A stretch of DNA of 64,000 bases, taken from contig MSED01000005.1 in the NCBI GenBank assembly GCA_002099365.1, positions 2,170,001 through 2,234,000 of the forward strand, given 5' to 3'. Below the pieces are notes generated by a model. That model made no database searches and was not told where the DNA came from. It was given only the letters and a program-made list of their open reading frames with translations. How positions within the stretch are numbered: position 1 is the stretch's first letter; every line of letters starts with the position of its first letter. This DNA is from Phialophora verrucosa. Its lineage: Eukaryota > Ascomycota > Eurotiomycetes > Chaetothyriales > Herpotrichiellaceae. This document shows positions 31,047 through 41,684 of the stretch, in pieces. The position numbers and the translations under genes were made by a program.

Positions 31047-32624
31047 CTAAGCAGGCACCGACACACTCTTTCTTTCACCAGTGGCTGTGTTGACCTCGTA
31101 GACTTGACTGGTGTCGATGTGGTGCATCTCTGGCAGGAATTTGCACTGCGAAATGTTGCATGTTCCGTTACGGGGACACATATGACCAAGCGGGCATTGT
31201 GGATCCATGCAGAAGGCATTTCGACAGGCGGAAGTTCTGGCTTTATGTCGGAGTGTGTCCAGTTGAAGCTGATTCAGCACCTGCGAATGATCCCACTCAC
31301 AACTGGCGCCATAGTTGCAGTGACCTTTGAGGTAGAAATTGTTGCAGAGCTTTGAATTGTAGTCGTACAAATGCTGCAGATATTTCCGATCGAAGTTCAA
31401 CGGAGGGTCAAGCCGCTGCCCGTACTGATTCTGGAAAATGATTGGCGACTGGATTGGTGGCAATGGAAGCTGTTGTGCAGTAGGGAGCGGCTGTGCCTTT
31501 GCAACCGTGGAAAATGAAGTGGGCAATGGGGCTGATTGTCGTTCCCGAGCAGCAGCCAAAGGCTCAGCAGCTGGTCTTTTGATCCCAGCCGTGACAGCAA
31601 CCGTACCATTTGGTATCACTTGTAGCTTGACTGTTCTGAAGATATCCGGAAAGGACGTCTGTCGGAATCCCTGCGCAACCTTCTTGAGATCGCTTGGAAA
31701 GGCAGGGCCTTCGAGTAGTGTGATGCGATCATTGACCGCGGTGGGAGAGGCGAACGGACTCAGAAAGCCGGCATAACTGCTGTCTGCGGATCCGCCAAAG
31801 ACAACATGCTGGCAGTGGAAGTTCCGGTAGAAAAGCTCGAAGTTGGCTTCAAGAAGTCAAATCACTCTATGTCATTGGCATTGGGGCGACGCACCTTTCA
31901 GTTTCGAGTCCGCAGCTTCTTTGCGACCGCCTGCATCGATATAATCGGAGAGCGGATGGCTGTTGTTGAAACCAACCATGAAGTACTCGAAAACGCTTTC
32001 GTCGGGAATGATTTTTGCTGCTTTGTAAGTTCTAGCGAGACCGCGACAGTTGGCATAAACACGAATAATGATCCGATCGTCGCCGTGGTATTTGGGATTT
32101 TTCTTCAGATAATCCAGAAGAGCTGAGCGAAGATGCTTAGCTGCATCCTCACCGCCCTGCATGCCTTTCGACACGAAAGCATCGACAAACTGGAAATGTC
32201 AGTCATGAAGATCGTTCCTGGTCGATCTGCTCTCTGGGAGATTTGGCCTCAAGTCAACCTTACCGGCATGCTGTCGCCATCTATCAACACAAGAATAAAT
32301 CTGTCACAGTCCTCCTGCGAGCTGTCAGCCACGTGAACTCAAGATGAATAAAATCAAATCGCCACCATAGATGTCTTTATCCGCGACGTCTCCGCCTCCG
32401 CTTGCACCATTTTCTGGTAGTAGGTCCTTGCAGTATCCCGAGCCATTTCAAGTTCGTTTTTGGCCGCGTCACGTTGCTGCATGAGCTGTTCGACGTTCGA
32501 CAGCATCTCCTGACAAGAGTTAGTGCAAATAGATTGACATCTTGGGGCGACATGCCTCAAGCAGCGCATTCTTTACTGCATCGCCTCGAATAACCTCCTC
32601 CACACGCGCTCTTAGAGCCGCCAT
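31047..32624 (-). CDS. CCCH zinc-finger protein with NYN/PIN-like N-domain (copy 1)
   Basis: The five exons are 32556-32624, 32366-32509, 32264-32314, 31895-32189 and 31047-31846, giving 452 residues. The order is a coiled coil (EQLMQQRDAAKNELEMAR), then a domain with ILVLIDGDSMPF, VYANCRGLARTY and DYIDAGGRKEAADSKLK. A serine/proline-rich linker follows, then zinc fingers (CNNFYLKGHCNYGASCEWDH and CMDPQCPLGHMC...CNISQC). The acidic residues LIDGD and D..D.G..KEAAD are placed as in NYN/PIN ribonucleases, which is my inference. In the family this is a domain of unknown function. Its first intron has a GC donor (GAG|GCATGT). It is a tandem paralog of the next gene. Confidence 0.9.
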
Positions 32625-32927
32625 TGTGGGAAATGAGCCGTCAGGACAAAGTTGAATCTGAAGAGTGATGGAGGGGAAGTGTTGTGTAGAAAAAGTTACG
32701 GAGTGGTCACTGTCGCCTGGGACATGGGGCTAAATTTGCCAAGGCTCTTGGCAAGTTTGTAAGGAGCCACGCTGAACGAATAGTGTTGACTTGGTAATTC
32801 TTTCGCTCAGATACATTCACTAGAATATTTCAAATCTGCGATTGTACAGCCTTCATTTCTGCCTCAGCGGCAGGCTCCAGCCCAATTAAAGTCAAGAAAC
32901 ACAAGCAACGCGTGGCTCGGTTCGCAC
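32625..32927. other. Short intergenic spacer between paralogs
   Basis: About 300 bases hold the promoter of copy 1 and the 3' end of copy 2. Nothing else is seen. Confidence 0.5.
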
Positions 32928-34437
32928 TCAAACGGTAATGAAGCCGGTTATCTTGGTGTCAACCCTGTGCATCTCGTCACCAAACCAACATTTTGATCCT
33001 TTCTCACAGTTGGCTCCCTGCATACATCGATGCCCGGCAACACAGTCGGGGTCTTCACAATATAAAGTTTGGCAAGGACTCAGGCGTGCAATGAAGCGGA
33101 GAGCATCGATCTCGGCCGGAGTCAACTTGCTGTCGTGGTTGTGGGTACAAGGGTTATAATGGCATTTGGTAAGGAAGTGGCGGTTGCAGAGCTTCAGTGG
33201 TTTCAATCTGCTGGCGAGTACTCTGTCCACTTTGATCTGCTGGTCCACCCTCTGGCCTTTGCTGTTCTGGAAGATCCTCCTTCCTGCTTTGACTAGTCCG
33301 CCGTCTGTGCTAGGGGACTTTGGTATGATCAGCGCTTGCTTCTCCAGCGATCCGTTCGGCTGCTTCACGGTGAAAGCATAAGTCGCTGGTGGCGTTTCCC
33401 CTGGTGGAAGGGTCTTATCTTCGTGGAATGACAGAGCTTTCCTCTCTATTTTACTGTCGCGGAAAAGACCTTGGAGGTGTGTATTCTGGAACTTGACCGC
33501 GAGTTCATCGAGTTGACTGGCGAAGGGGATTGATTCGATCAAGACGACCCGCGAGGAGACTCGGTCGGTCAGGCTGTACTGTCGCAGAAAGCCTGCGTAG
33601 CTGTTATCGCCGGACGCAGCTAACATGATGTGCTTGCAGTGCACATTATTATAGAACAATGCCATCTCCTCTGGTATGTGATCAGCATTGTTTCTCATAG
33701 GTTCGGCAGCCTAAAATACCTTTCACCTTATTGTCCGCCGCTTCCTTATCATCGCCTGCATCGGTAAAGTGGCACAGAGGGTGTTCTTTGTTGAATCCTT
33801 GAACAAACTGGCGAAACATCATGGGATCATGCAGCAACTTGGCATCATAGTACGTTCTGGCCAACCCTGCTATGTTGGCGAAAACATGAATAACAATCTT
33901 GGTGTCAGGCAGGAAAGCGTCATCTTTCGTCTGGAAGTATTCGTACACGGCCTCCCTTAGGTCACGAGCGACATCGTGCCCCCCTAGAGAAGCACGTTGC
34001 ACATAACCGTCGGCGAACTAAAGGACCTATTAGTGTCAGGCGATCGGCCCTCGAGGGGATACGCATCTCACTGTTGCGATGTCCCCATCAATCAAAACAA
34101 GAACGAACGGATTGGAGCCCTAGGCGGGCGGTTAGAAGCTGCGAGTCACTGCTGAGAAACCCGTGTCCCCACCATCAATTGCTGCGTGCTGGCTTTCTGC
34201 TGCTTCAGGCTATTCAGATCGTCGTCCATCTTCTGGCAGGTGTAGTGAGACATGCCAAGCTGTTTTTTCAGCTTATCATTTTCGTCGCTCAAGCCCTTGA
34301 TCCGTTTCACGAGGTCCTTCACAGTTGTCAATCGACCAGAGGCTTCCACAATTGCTTGGTCTCGTTACCTGGATAAACTTGGCCTTTTCGTCATCCTGTT
34401 TAGCGAACCCTTGGAGTTTCGCCTCGATACCATCCAT
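32928..34437 (-). CDS. CCCH zinc-finger protein with NYN/PIN-like N-domain (copy 2)
   Basis: The five exons are 34369-34437, 34173-34316, 34072-34119, 33720-34017 and 32928-33670, giving 433 residues. Exons 1 and 2 are exactly as long as in copy 1 (69 and 144 nt) and all intron phases match, which proves a tandem duplication. The domains are a coiled coil (KGLSDENDKLKKQLG), FVLVLIDGDIATF, VFANIAGLARTYYDAK, HFTDAGDDKEAADNKVK, then CCCH fingers (CNRHFLTKCHYNPCTHNH; CEDPDCVAGHRCMQG...CEKGSKC). All its introns use GT. A role in RNA binding or cleavage is likely, and targets are unknown. Confidence 0.9.
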
Positions 34438-35377
34438 TCTGAAGTGCTGCCGGGTGAGCGAAGCAGTTCATTGACAAGCTGAAAGACACCAGGAAGAATA
34501 TATACTTGGGCGGAAGAACGTGGTCGAATGGCAGAGCACAGCCCCCATCAGCCTGATGGTAGGCTGCCTCTTCAAGGCGGGCGCGTAATGCACTACCCCA
34601 CCACCATCTGCCCAATTACCAGACACCACGGCATCTACAGTAACAAAGGTCGGACGACACTGGGTGCCTGCCTGTCACACAGGGTTGATACAACTGGACC
34701 GAAAACAATGTGGAATCGGCCAGGGCGTTCTTGGCCGAGCAAGTGGCCGACGACCAGTGAAGCGTTTACTGGCCTTTACTAGCAGTTCTTTTTTCATCTA
34801 CCCACTGCAGAAGCTTGCTAGCAGCCTCGACTTGGGCATCACCAACTGCTTCAAGCTCAGGCTAGTGGCTAACAGGACTTGGTACGGGTGACAAGGCTCT
34901 ATTAGTCAGGAACGTTGTCGAACCTGTCTGCCATTCGACCATCCTGGTGACCATCTTGCTGCGACATACCCTGCATGTCAGGGTACAAAGCAGACGCCTT
35001 GCTCCACGTTGATACAAGCCGTTCAAGGCACCCACAATCACATCGATCAGGGTCTTTAGGCTGACGCTCCCGCCGTATTGGTCTCTGCGAGAAATTCCGC
35101 TGAGCAAACATATCGATTAATTATAGGGAGGGCTCCCTTGTGACTCGTCACATATGTTGCAGGCGGAATCCGACATGACCTGGAACTTCTCACCCTGCAC
35201 TCGAATGGCAGATTGACAATCCAGCGACGACCCGAGCGCCATGGGCATCCGCGACCGTGTCTCTCACTTTCCGACAACTGGAAACACACGAGGAATGTCC
35301 TTGAAGATCAATTGTAAGTTATTATTAATCTAATCACCGACGTCCAGACGGCCACCACCAGAGATCGTAACTGGTCA
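34438..35377. other. Intergenic, no gene seen
   Basis: About 940 bases between the CCCH copy 2 start and the photolyase stop contain no recognised coding sequence. Confidence 0.5.
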
Positions 35378-37531
35378 CTACTTCCCTCTCTGTCTGGACA
35401 CCATCGAATCCAGAGTCCGCTGTTGCTTGCCCTTCTTCGGAGACTGTTTCTTCACGACCATTCTCTCCCCTGCATGATCACCGAGACCCTCACCACCAAT
35501 ATGGACGTCCTTGCTCATATCATCTTCACGATCACCCGTGCTGTCTTCTCTGGATCGTTTCTCGCCTCTGGCTATGTCACCATTGGCCTCTTCCTTCGAC
35601 GTCCCACCTTCATCGTCTCGATCAAATAACCCCCTCCACTCACCACTAACAACCCTCTCATCGTCGCCATACAATCCCACTTTATAAGCCATTTTCATCT
35701 GATCGATGCAGAACTGCTTCCTCTCATTGAAATCGAACATCGGTTTCGGATAGACGTTATACTCCCCGTCCGGCCGCGTGTCACCATCACTCTTAACCAC
35801 ACACCCCCAGGACTTCTGATCCGCGATCGGCGCTGTATGCGGCTCGTAGATATACTTCTTGTCGAACATGGCGAGCTCCGGTACGTACTTCCTCACGAAC
35901 TCCCCCTCGGGATCCCACTTCTTCGGGAACGCCACGGGGCTATAACACCGATAAAATTGGCTAAAGAAGGCCGTGCATGACAGCCACATCCAGTTCCCCG
36001 CGTTGCACGCGACTTCGTGGTCGACAAGCCACTCTTCGAACACCTCGGCGCCGCGCTCCCAGGAGACGTAGCAGCCGCCTCTGGTGAGGAAGCAAGCCAC
36101 GGCGTGGCGGCCGAGATGGTGGATCCAGCCTTCCCGCTTGAGTTGGCGCATGAGGGCGTCGATCCAGGGGAAGCCTGTGCGCCCGTGTTTCCACCGCTGG
36201 AAGTACTCCTCCGCCTTGGGGTCGTCGACGACATAGGTCCCGTCCGTGACGGGTTTGCCATCCGGACCGCTCCGGTAGCGGGACTGCAAGTGCCAGGGGA
36301 CGAACCTCGCGACCGGGTTGCCGATCAGCTGTCCGAAGGGGACCCCAACCTGGCAATGTGCCGCGAAGTACATGTCGCGAAAGAGCAACTGTCCCGGAAT
36401 GTTGACCGGCTGGTGACTGACGGGTTTTTGGTCCTTGCGCCGCTTTTCAACCACGGCCTGGACGTCCCACCAGAACCTGCGGCACGAGAGGCTCCCGAAG
36501 TGCATGTGCGGGCTGAGGACCGTCGTGGCCGGAGGGTCAAACGCCGTCGGCGCGGTCGCGGGCTTCTCGAACCTGGCGATGTATTCCTCGTTCGCGACGT
36601 GTCTGGCCAGGAGCGCCAACGCGGCGGTCTCGCCTCCTCGATGCGGCGTCGTCACGCTCGCCGCATCGATCCCCATCTCCTGCAGTGTCGGGACGCCAAA
36701 GTCGCGATCCGGCCCCATTAGACCGCATGAATACTGGGTTTCCCGATCCACGCCTCCAAGCGTCCTCTGCACGGCATTATAGTCGTCCAGTCCCGCGACC
36801 CTAGGCCAGCCAAGCTGCTGGTCCCGTGTCTGGGCCTTCCTCTCCAGAATCCCGAGCTCCTCGTCCAAGGCCGTCAAATCCATGGTGTCCTCAGCCAGCG
36901 GATCTGGCAGCATAGTCGGCGCAGCCACCGGCCTGGCAGGTACCCCACCGTTGATCTTCTCCACCGCCTTCAAAAGCTGCGCCATGCTCATCGTCGGCCT
37001 CCCGGCATTCATGGTGACGACCTCACGCGGATCGAACAGCGTCCGTCCTCCCGGCACCGAAACCACCCTCACACCACAGCGCTCTGCCACCCTCGTGACC
37101 TCCTCGTCCCTCAAGGTGGCGTACGGGTCCGTGTCCCCCTCAAACACGAGGACATCAATCCCCCACCGCTCCAACAGATGCTGCATGACCTTTTGCGGGG
37201 CCGCCCGCACGACGAACAGCTTCTGCGTCGCGTTCAGCCCCGTCAGCCGGCGCGACACGTCCCGCATACACTCGGTCAGAAAGGCCCAGCGGTTCGCGCC
37301 CCCGCGCTGGCGGTACACGTAGTGAGGATCCCATGTCCAGAGGGGGATCAGGGCCGAGGGAGCGAGGGACAAGGCGTGCGTGAGAGCCGGGGAGTCGTGC
37401 ACGCGCAGGTCTGTGCGGAACCAGTACAGGACTCGAGGACCAGAGTGGACGGCGGGGTTCGAAGACCCGAACGGCATGGTGTGGCCGGTAATATCGGAGG
37501 CGGGGGCGGCGGCGTGCCGTTTGTTCGTCAA
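35378..37531 (-). CDS. (6-4) photolyase / animal-type cryptochrome
   Basis: This single-exon gene encodes 717 residues. It is a light-driven flavoprotein repairing (6-4) photoproducts, or a photoreceptor derived from one. The N-terminal antenna domain begins RVLYWFRTDLRVHDSPAL. The FAD domain has GRTGFPWIDALMRQL, REGWIHHLGRHAVACFLTRG and NAGNWMWLSC. The histidine pair in WIHHLGRH is the catalytic feature of (6-4) enzymes, whereas CPD enzymes differ there. About 120 residues follow the usual end. They are acidic and basic, with two nuclear-localisation-like clusters (EKRSRED, KKQSPKKGKQQR) and the terminal QRTLDSMV, which resembles a PCNA-binding box. A GATC cluster lies 440 bp upstream. Confidence 0.93.
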   Translation of the reverse strand: MTNKRHAAAPASDITGHTMPFGSSNPAVHSGPRVLYWFRTDLRVHDSPALTHALSLAPSALIPLWTWDPHYVYRQRGGANRWAFLTECMRDVSRRLTGLNATQKLFVVRAAPQKVMQHLLERWGIDVLVFEGDTDPYATLRDEEVTRVAERCGVRVVSVPGGRTLFDPREVVTMNAGRPTMSMAQLLKAVEKINGGVPARPVAAPTMLPDPLAEDTMDLTALDEELGILERKAQTRDQQLGWPRVAGLDDYNAVQRTLGGVDRETQYSCGLMGPDRDFGVPTLQEMGIDAASVTTPHRGGETAALALLARHVANEEYIARFEKPATAPTAFDPPATTVLSPHMHFGSLSCRRFWWDVQAVVEKRRKDQKPVSHQPVNIPGQLLFRDMYFAAHCQVGVPFGQLIGNPVARFVPWHLQSRYRSGPDGKPVTDGTYVVDDPKAEEYFQRWKHGRTGFPWIDALMRQLKREGWIHHLGRHAVACFLTRGGCYVSWERGAEVFEEWLVDHEVACNAGNWMWLSCTAFFSQFYRCYSPVAFPKKWDPEGEFVRKYVPELAMFDKKYIYEPHTAPIADQKSWGCVVKSDGDTRPDGEYNVYPKPMFDFNERKQFCIDQMKMAYKVGLYGDDERVVSGEWRGLFDRDDEGGTSKEEANGDIARGEKRSREDSTGDREDDMSKDVHIGGEGLGDHAGERMVVKKQSPKKGKQQRTLDSMVSRQRGK

Positions 37532-37971
37532 AGCGTCCTCTCAAGGTATTATGTATGCGATGTGCTGAGTGGAAAGAAAGTACTCGTTGATACCGGTATA
37601 AGGGAGACGGACGAAATAAACGGTGTCCGGTTTTGTTGATAGCTATAAGGGGTGTTTTGTTGATATGGGTATAAGGAGTGTGAACGAGGTTGACGGTGTC
37701 CAATTTCCTGTACTGTTGCCCTTCTCCCGTCTGGTCTGTTCGATCGGTGCTCACGCCCGTAACAGTGGATAGGAGTACGGTAGAACAGTAGAACAACAGC
37801 AAATGATTTAAACACTGACTCGACGCATGCAGGATGTTCCACGCGCTGGGGACATCAAGAACGCCTGGACATAACTGTAAATCCAATCCTCGCAGCACCT
37901 GCTCATACGTACTCGTACGTGGAGGAGAAGGAACAAATAATGACGCCACCACTCTCTGCTCCTCCCACCGG
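37532..37971. other. Photolyase upstream region
   Basis: TATAAGG occurs three times in about 80 bp (near 37600, 37645 and 37671) and TGTTGATA occurs twice. No gene is seen. Confidence 0.45.
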
Positions 37972-38010
37972 GATCTGATCTGATCTCATTTGATCTGGTC
38001 CGATCCGATC
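37972..38010. promoter_or_regulatory. GATC cluster, candidate light-response element
   Basis: Six GATC lie in 39 bp (37972, 37977, 37982, 37992, 38002, 38007), including the direct pair CGATCCGATC. White-collar (WC-1/WC-2) light-response elements in Neurospora consist of paired GATC-type repeats, and photolyase genes are commonly light-induced. The link is inference. Confidence 0.45.
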
Positions 38011-38575
38011 AGGTGAATCAGTGGAAAACCTTATCGCAAACTTTATCTTAGGATACACACGGGTACGTATGTAATTACTGTGGACGCGTGAAACTGCCGG
38101 TCTTTACAGTGCTGTAGATTACAGAGTACGTATACCGTGTCTCTTGCTTTCGCAACTTTGTGTCCTTCAAGCTTGTCGTTAGTCAACATTCTATTCTAAT
38201 CTTGTTGGAATCACAACGGGCTACAGTTCTGATACAGTAATATATGAGACGGTCGTTCCCACAACAAGATAATTACAGGATCGATCAGGACATTTCAGGT
38301 CGCTGCTGTACTTTTCTTGTGCATTGTGACCATTAATTCATTCACTTCCTCTATGTGCAATCAAGATGCGTCTTTGTGTTCTCATGGACCAGGGGGAGAC
38401 GCTGGCTCGTGTCAATAGTCGTCCCTGGATTGACTTGGAGCTATTAAACATCTTCCAAACTGTCCGTGTCCGAATTCCCATTAACACTAATGAGTCCCCG
38501 ACTATCTCCCATTTGGTTCCTTATTATGATAAACGGCGGCCTGCACGAATGGTTGGTGCCGACTTCGCTGCTCAA
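38011..38575. other. Intergenic, no gene seen
   Basis: AT-rich spacer between the photolyase promoter and the 3' end of the GH3 gene. Confidence 0.45.
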
Positions 38576-41500
38576 TCATGCAGAGGTAGGCCAAGCTTGC
38601 GGCTGACCATCGGACAGCTGGCTGACAACAGGATGTCCTGTTGGTCCCCACTGAGGTTGTCCATCAGAAATTTGAGAAACAGGTGGACCCGTGGGGTGTC
38701 CGCCATAAGAATAGGTGGCAGAGCCTGCAGGGGTCGATGGGGGAGCCGGAGACCAGGTGCCACTGCTTGCTGGAGGTCCGGCGGGTGGCGACGGTGAGGA
38801 GCTCCCACCAGACAGAGTGCCAGAGAGTGGGAGGTTTCTGCTGGACGTGCCGACATAGATGGTTGGATTCTGGACTTGGACCCAGTTCTGTGAAACTGTA
38901 TCCCAAACAGAGACATCACGACGGGTGAGCTCGGCCGTAAATGTCGCGGACTGGCCAGGGGCGATGGTGATGCGGTCGAATCCACGGAGGACTTTTGGCG
39001 GCTCGCCTTCACCAAGAGAGACGTACAGTTGGGCAACTTCATCACCCACAACGTCGCCGGTGTTGGTGATTGTCGCGGTCACTGTTGCGACAACCTCATA
39101 TAGCAAAGGATTACCACCAGGGGCGCCTCCGGCTGCTGGAATTGGCTGTGGAGAGCCGTCTTGTGCGCCAGCGGGAACATACTGCTCGGTTGGCAGGCCA
39201 TAGTCGGGATCGGCCGAAGAGGCTTCGAGATCGGTGCTGTTGAGATACGGATAGATGAACTCGTAATATCGGTACGGGATGCTGCCATTCGGGAAAACAT
39301 ATTGAGACAGGTCCGGGGACGCAGTGCCATAGCTCGGCGCCGGGCCCGTCAGGCCACTAGTAGGCACGTATGGTGCTGGGTTGCCGGGAGTGATGACCAA
39401 GTCGGAATATTCAAAAGTCGTATAACTGAGACCAAAGCCAAACTCGTAGATCGGGTCAATACCTGCCTGATCGAAGTGTCGATAATCGAGAAAGACGCCC
39501 TCGGCAAAGTATTCCTGTGGAGCATCGAATTGTCCATTGTTTGGCTCGTAAAGGACATCGGTCCCGTAATCCTCTCGGTTGCGGGCGATTGTGAAAGGTA
39601 ATTTACCGCCAGGGTTGACAAGTCCATACAGAATGTCGACAAGAGCATTACCGCTCTCCTGGCCAGGAAGACCAGCCCAGATGATCGCGGTGACATTCTC
39701 GTTGTCATACCAAGCAGAAACATTAACGGGGCCAACAGTGTGCAGGACGACGATGGTGTTGTTGCTGTATTTGGTAACATTGTTGATCAGTCGATCTCCT
39801 CCGCCCCAAAGGGTCAAGTTGTTGCGGTCCCCAGTATTGCCATCGATGGTGATGAATCCTTCTCCAGAGTCGGCGTTCGCAAAGACGATGGCAACATCAA
39901 CTTGAGTCGCGAGGGTCTTGATTTGGCTGTCGGCATAGTTGTCGCAGATGGTTTGCGTTTCACCGTTGGTCTTTGTCAAGATGTAGTTCTGGATGGCTTG
40001 CTCGGGAGTCACCAGGTAGGGGAACTCGGCCGTGCCGCTACCGTAACCCATTGCGAGAGTGCCGTTATCGCATTGGCGATTGGGACAACCGTTGGCGCCC
40101 CAAGGATTGCTGCAAGCATCGTAGCCGAAGAGGCCGACCTGCCGCTCAGTACCCTTGAGTGGAAGAGCACCGTTAGTGTTCTTCAGAAGGACGTTCGACG
40201 CCTGGCCGACTGCGCGAACAATATTTCGGTGCTCGTCCTGGACATTCAAGTGTTCATTGACGATGATCAGAGGAGAGTTCGGGTCAGCGGCTGAAGCGTG
40301 TCCATAGGTATCCTGACCCCAAGCGTAGAAGTTGGTTGGAGTATAATGGGAATCACGGCCGACATAGTAGTAACCTGCCATGATCCTCGTCGCCATATCG
40401 TCCACGCGCCACTCTGGAACAGTGCCGTTGAGGACAGCGATGGTCAGGTTGGTGCCCCAGTAGCTGTAGCCAGTATTGAACAGTGTGTCACCCGGCATGC
40501 TCATGTCGAGTCCAGCTAGCGAAGTACCCACGCCGGAATGCTGTGCCTGCCAGTCGGACATGACGAAGCCTTGGAAGCCGAGTTCGCCCTTGAGGAGATG
40601 GTTCATGGTGTAGGAATTGGCACAGCCATAAGAGTTATTCACTTGTTGATAAGAGCACATGACTATACTGTTGTCAGTATAAGGCAACCTCATATTGGGC
40701 TGGCACTTACCGGAAGCGGTCCCGGCCCGAACAGCATCGGCGAAAGGCCAAAGGTAGAGCTCATGCATAGTCTTGTCGTCGATGTTGGAACTAAGGGTGG
40801 CAGTGATATTGTAGCCATAACCAATTGATTCCCCAACTTGGCGGAAGTGTTCTTGCTCGTTTCCGATGAAATGTTTGGTGCATGCCATGACGCCCTGACT
40901 CTGGATGCCTTGAATTGTGGGTGCGATCAAGGCTCCTGTGAGATACGGATCGGGACTGAACCCTTCCTGTTTCAAGTCAGTGCGGCCATCCTCAGACATT
41001 GGAGCTGGAGGACTTACCCAGTTTCGGCCACCTTCCGGGTGACGACCCAGCGGACCACATACAGGGCCCAACAGCGTATCGATACCTTTATCTCTGTTCT
41101 CAGCACCCATAGCTTCACCACGAGCTCTTGCAAGTTCACGACTCCATGTGGCAGCCACGTTGATGCCGGCCGGAAACGCGGTGACATAGTCGGCTTGCTT
41201 CCCGTCAGCGGCTGCGTACACCCAGTGGTTGCGGCACGGTACTCACCAAAACGGATACCAAGGGGGCCATCTTGCATACATAGGGAGGGGAATCCGATTC
41301 GAGGAATGGATCCAGTGTTTCCGACACATTTATCGGATTCCCAACTTCACTTAGGTCAGCAAGAGTCCTCATTCGCAAGACTACTGTAACTGACCCAGTA
41401 CCGGTTGTGAGGTTGACTTTCTCCATCAAGGTCAGTCCACCAACGAAGGCGCGGGCCTTTTCGTAGGCAGCAGCCCAGTCGCCGGCCCCTGATCCCCATG

Positions 41501-41684
41501 GCGAAGGGTAACTTGGCGGAGACTGGTAATAGGGACCGGTATAGTCATTGTTGAAAGGTTGAGCAGCTTGCCGCTTGTTGATCGCATCCACAGATTCGAC
41601 AGGCTTCAACACGGCTTGTGAGTATTCGGACACTTGTACAGTGGCATTGACGCCCAAAAGCAAAGCAGGGGCAAGTCCAAGCAT
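38576..41684 (-). CDS. Secreted GH3 beta-glucosidase with PIR-like tail
   Basis: This family GH3 glycoside hydrolase releases glucose from cellobiose or beta-glucans. The five exons are 41395-41684, 41247-41344, 41018-41193, 40711-40966 and 38576-40662, giving 968 residues. Two introns (40967-41017 and 40663-40710) are stop-free multiples of three, so unspliced reading inserts false residues. A signal peptide (MLGLAPALLLGVNA) starts the protein. CMQDGPLGIRFADYVTAFPAG, the nucleophile Asp in GFVMSDW and the acid/base Glu in DSGEGF are present. A fibronectin-III-like domain (VAQLYVSLGEGEPPKVLRGF) follows. The last 70 residues are Pro/Ser-rich and hold VSQISDGQPQ and VSQLSDGQPQ, matching the PIR consensus for glutamine ester linkage to beta-1,3-glucan. 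Confidence 0.95.

Noticed and set aside
36017..36721. Long open frame (234 codons) antisense to the photolyase
   Set aside because: It mirrors the GC-rich codon bias of the real gene on the other strand and has no recognisable domain.
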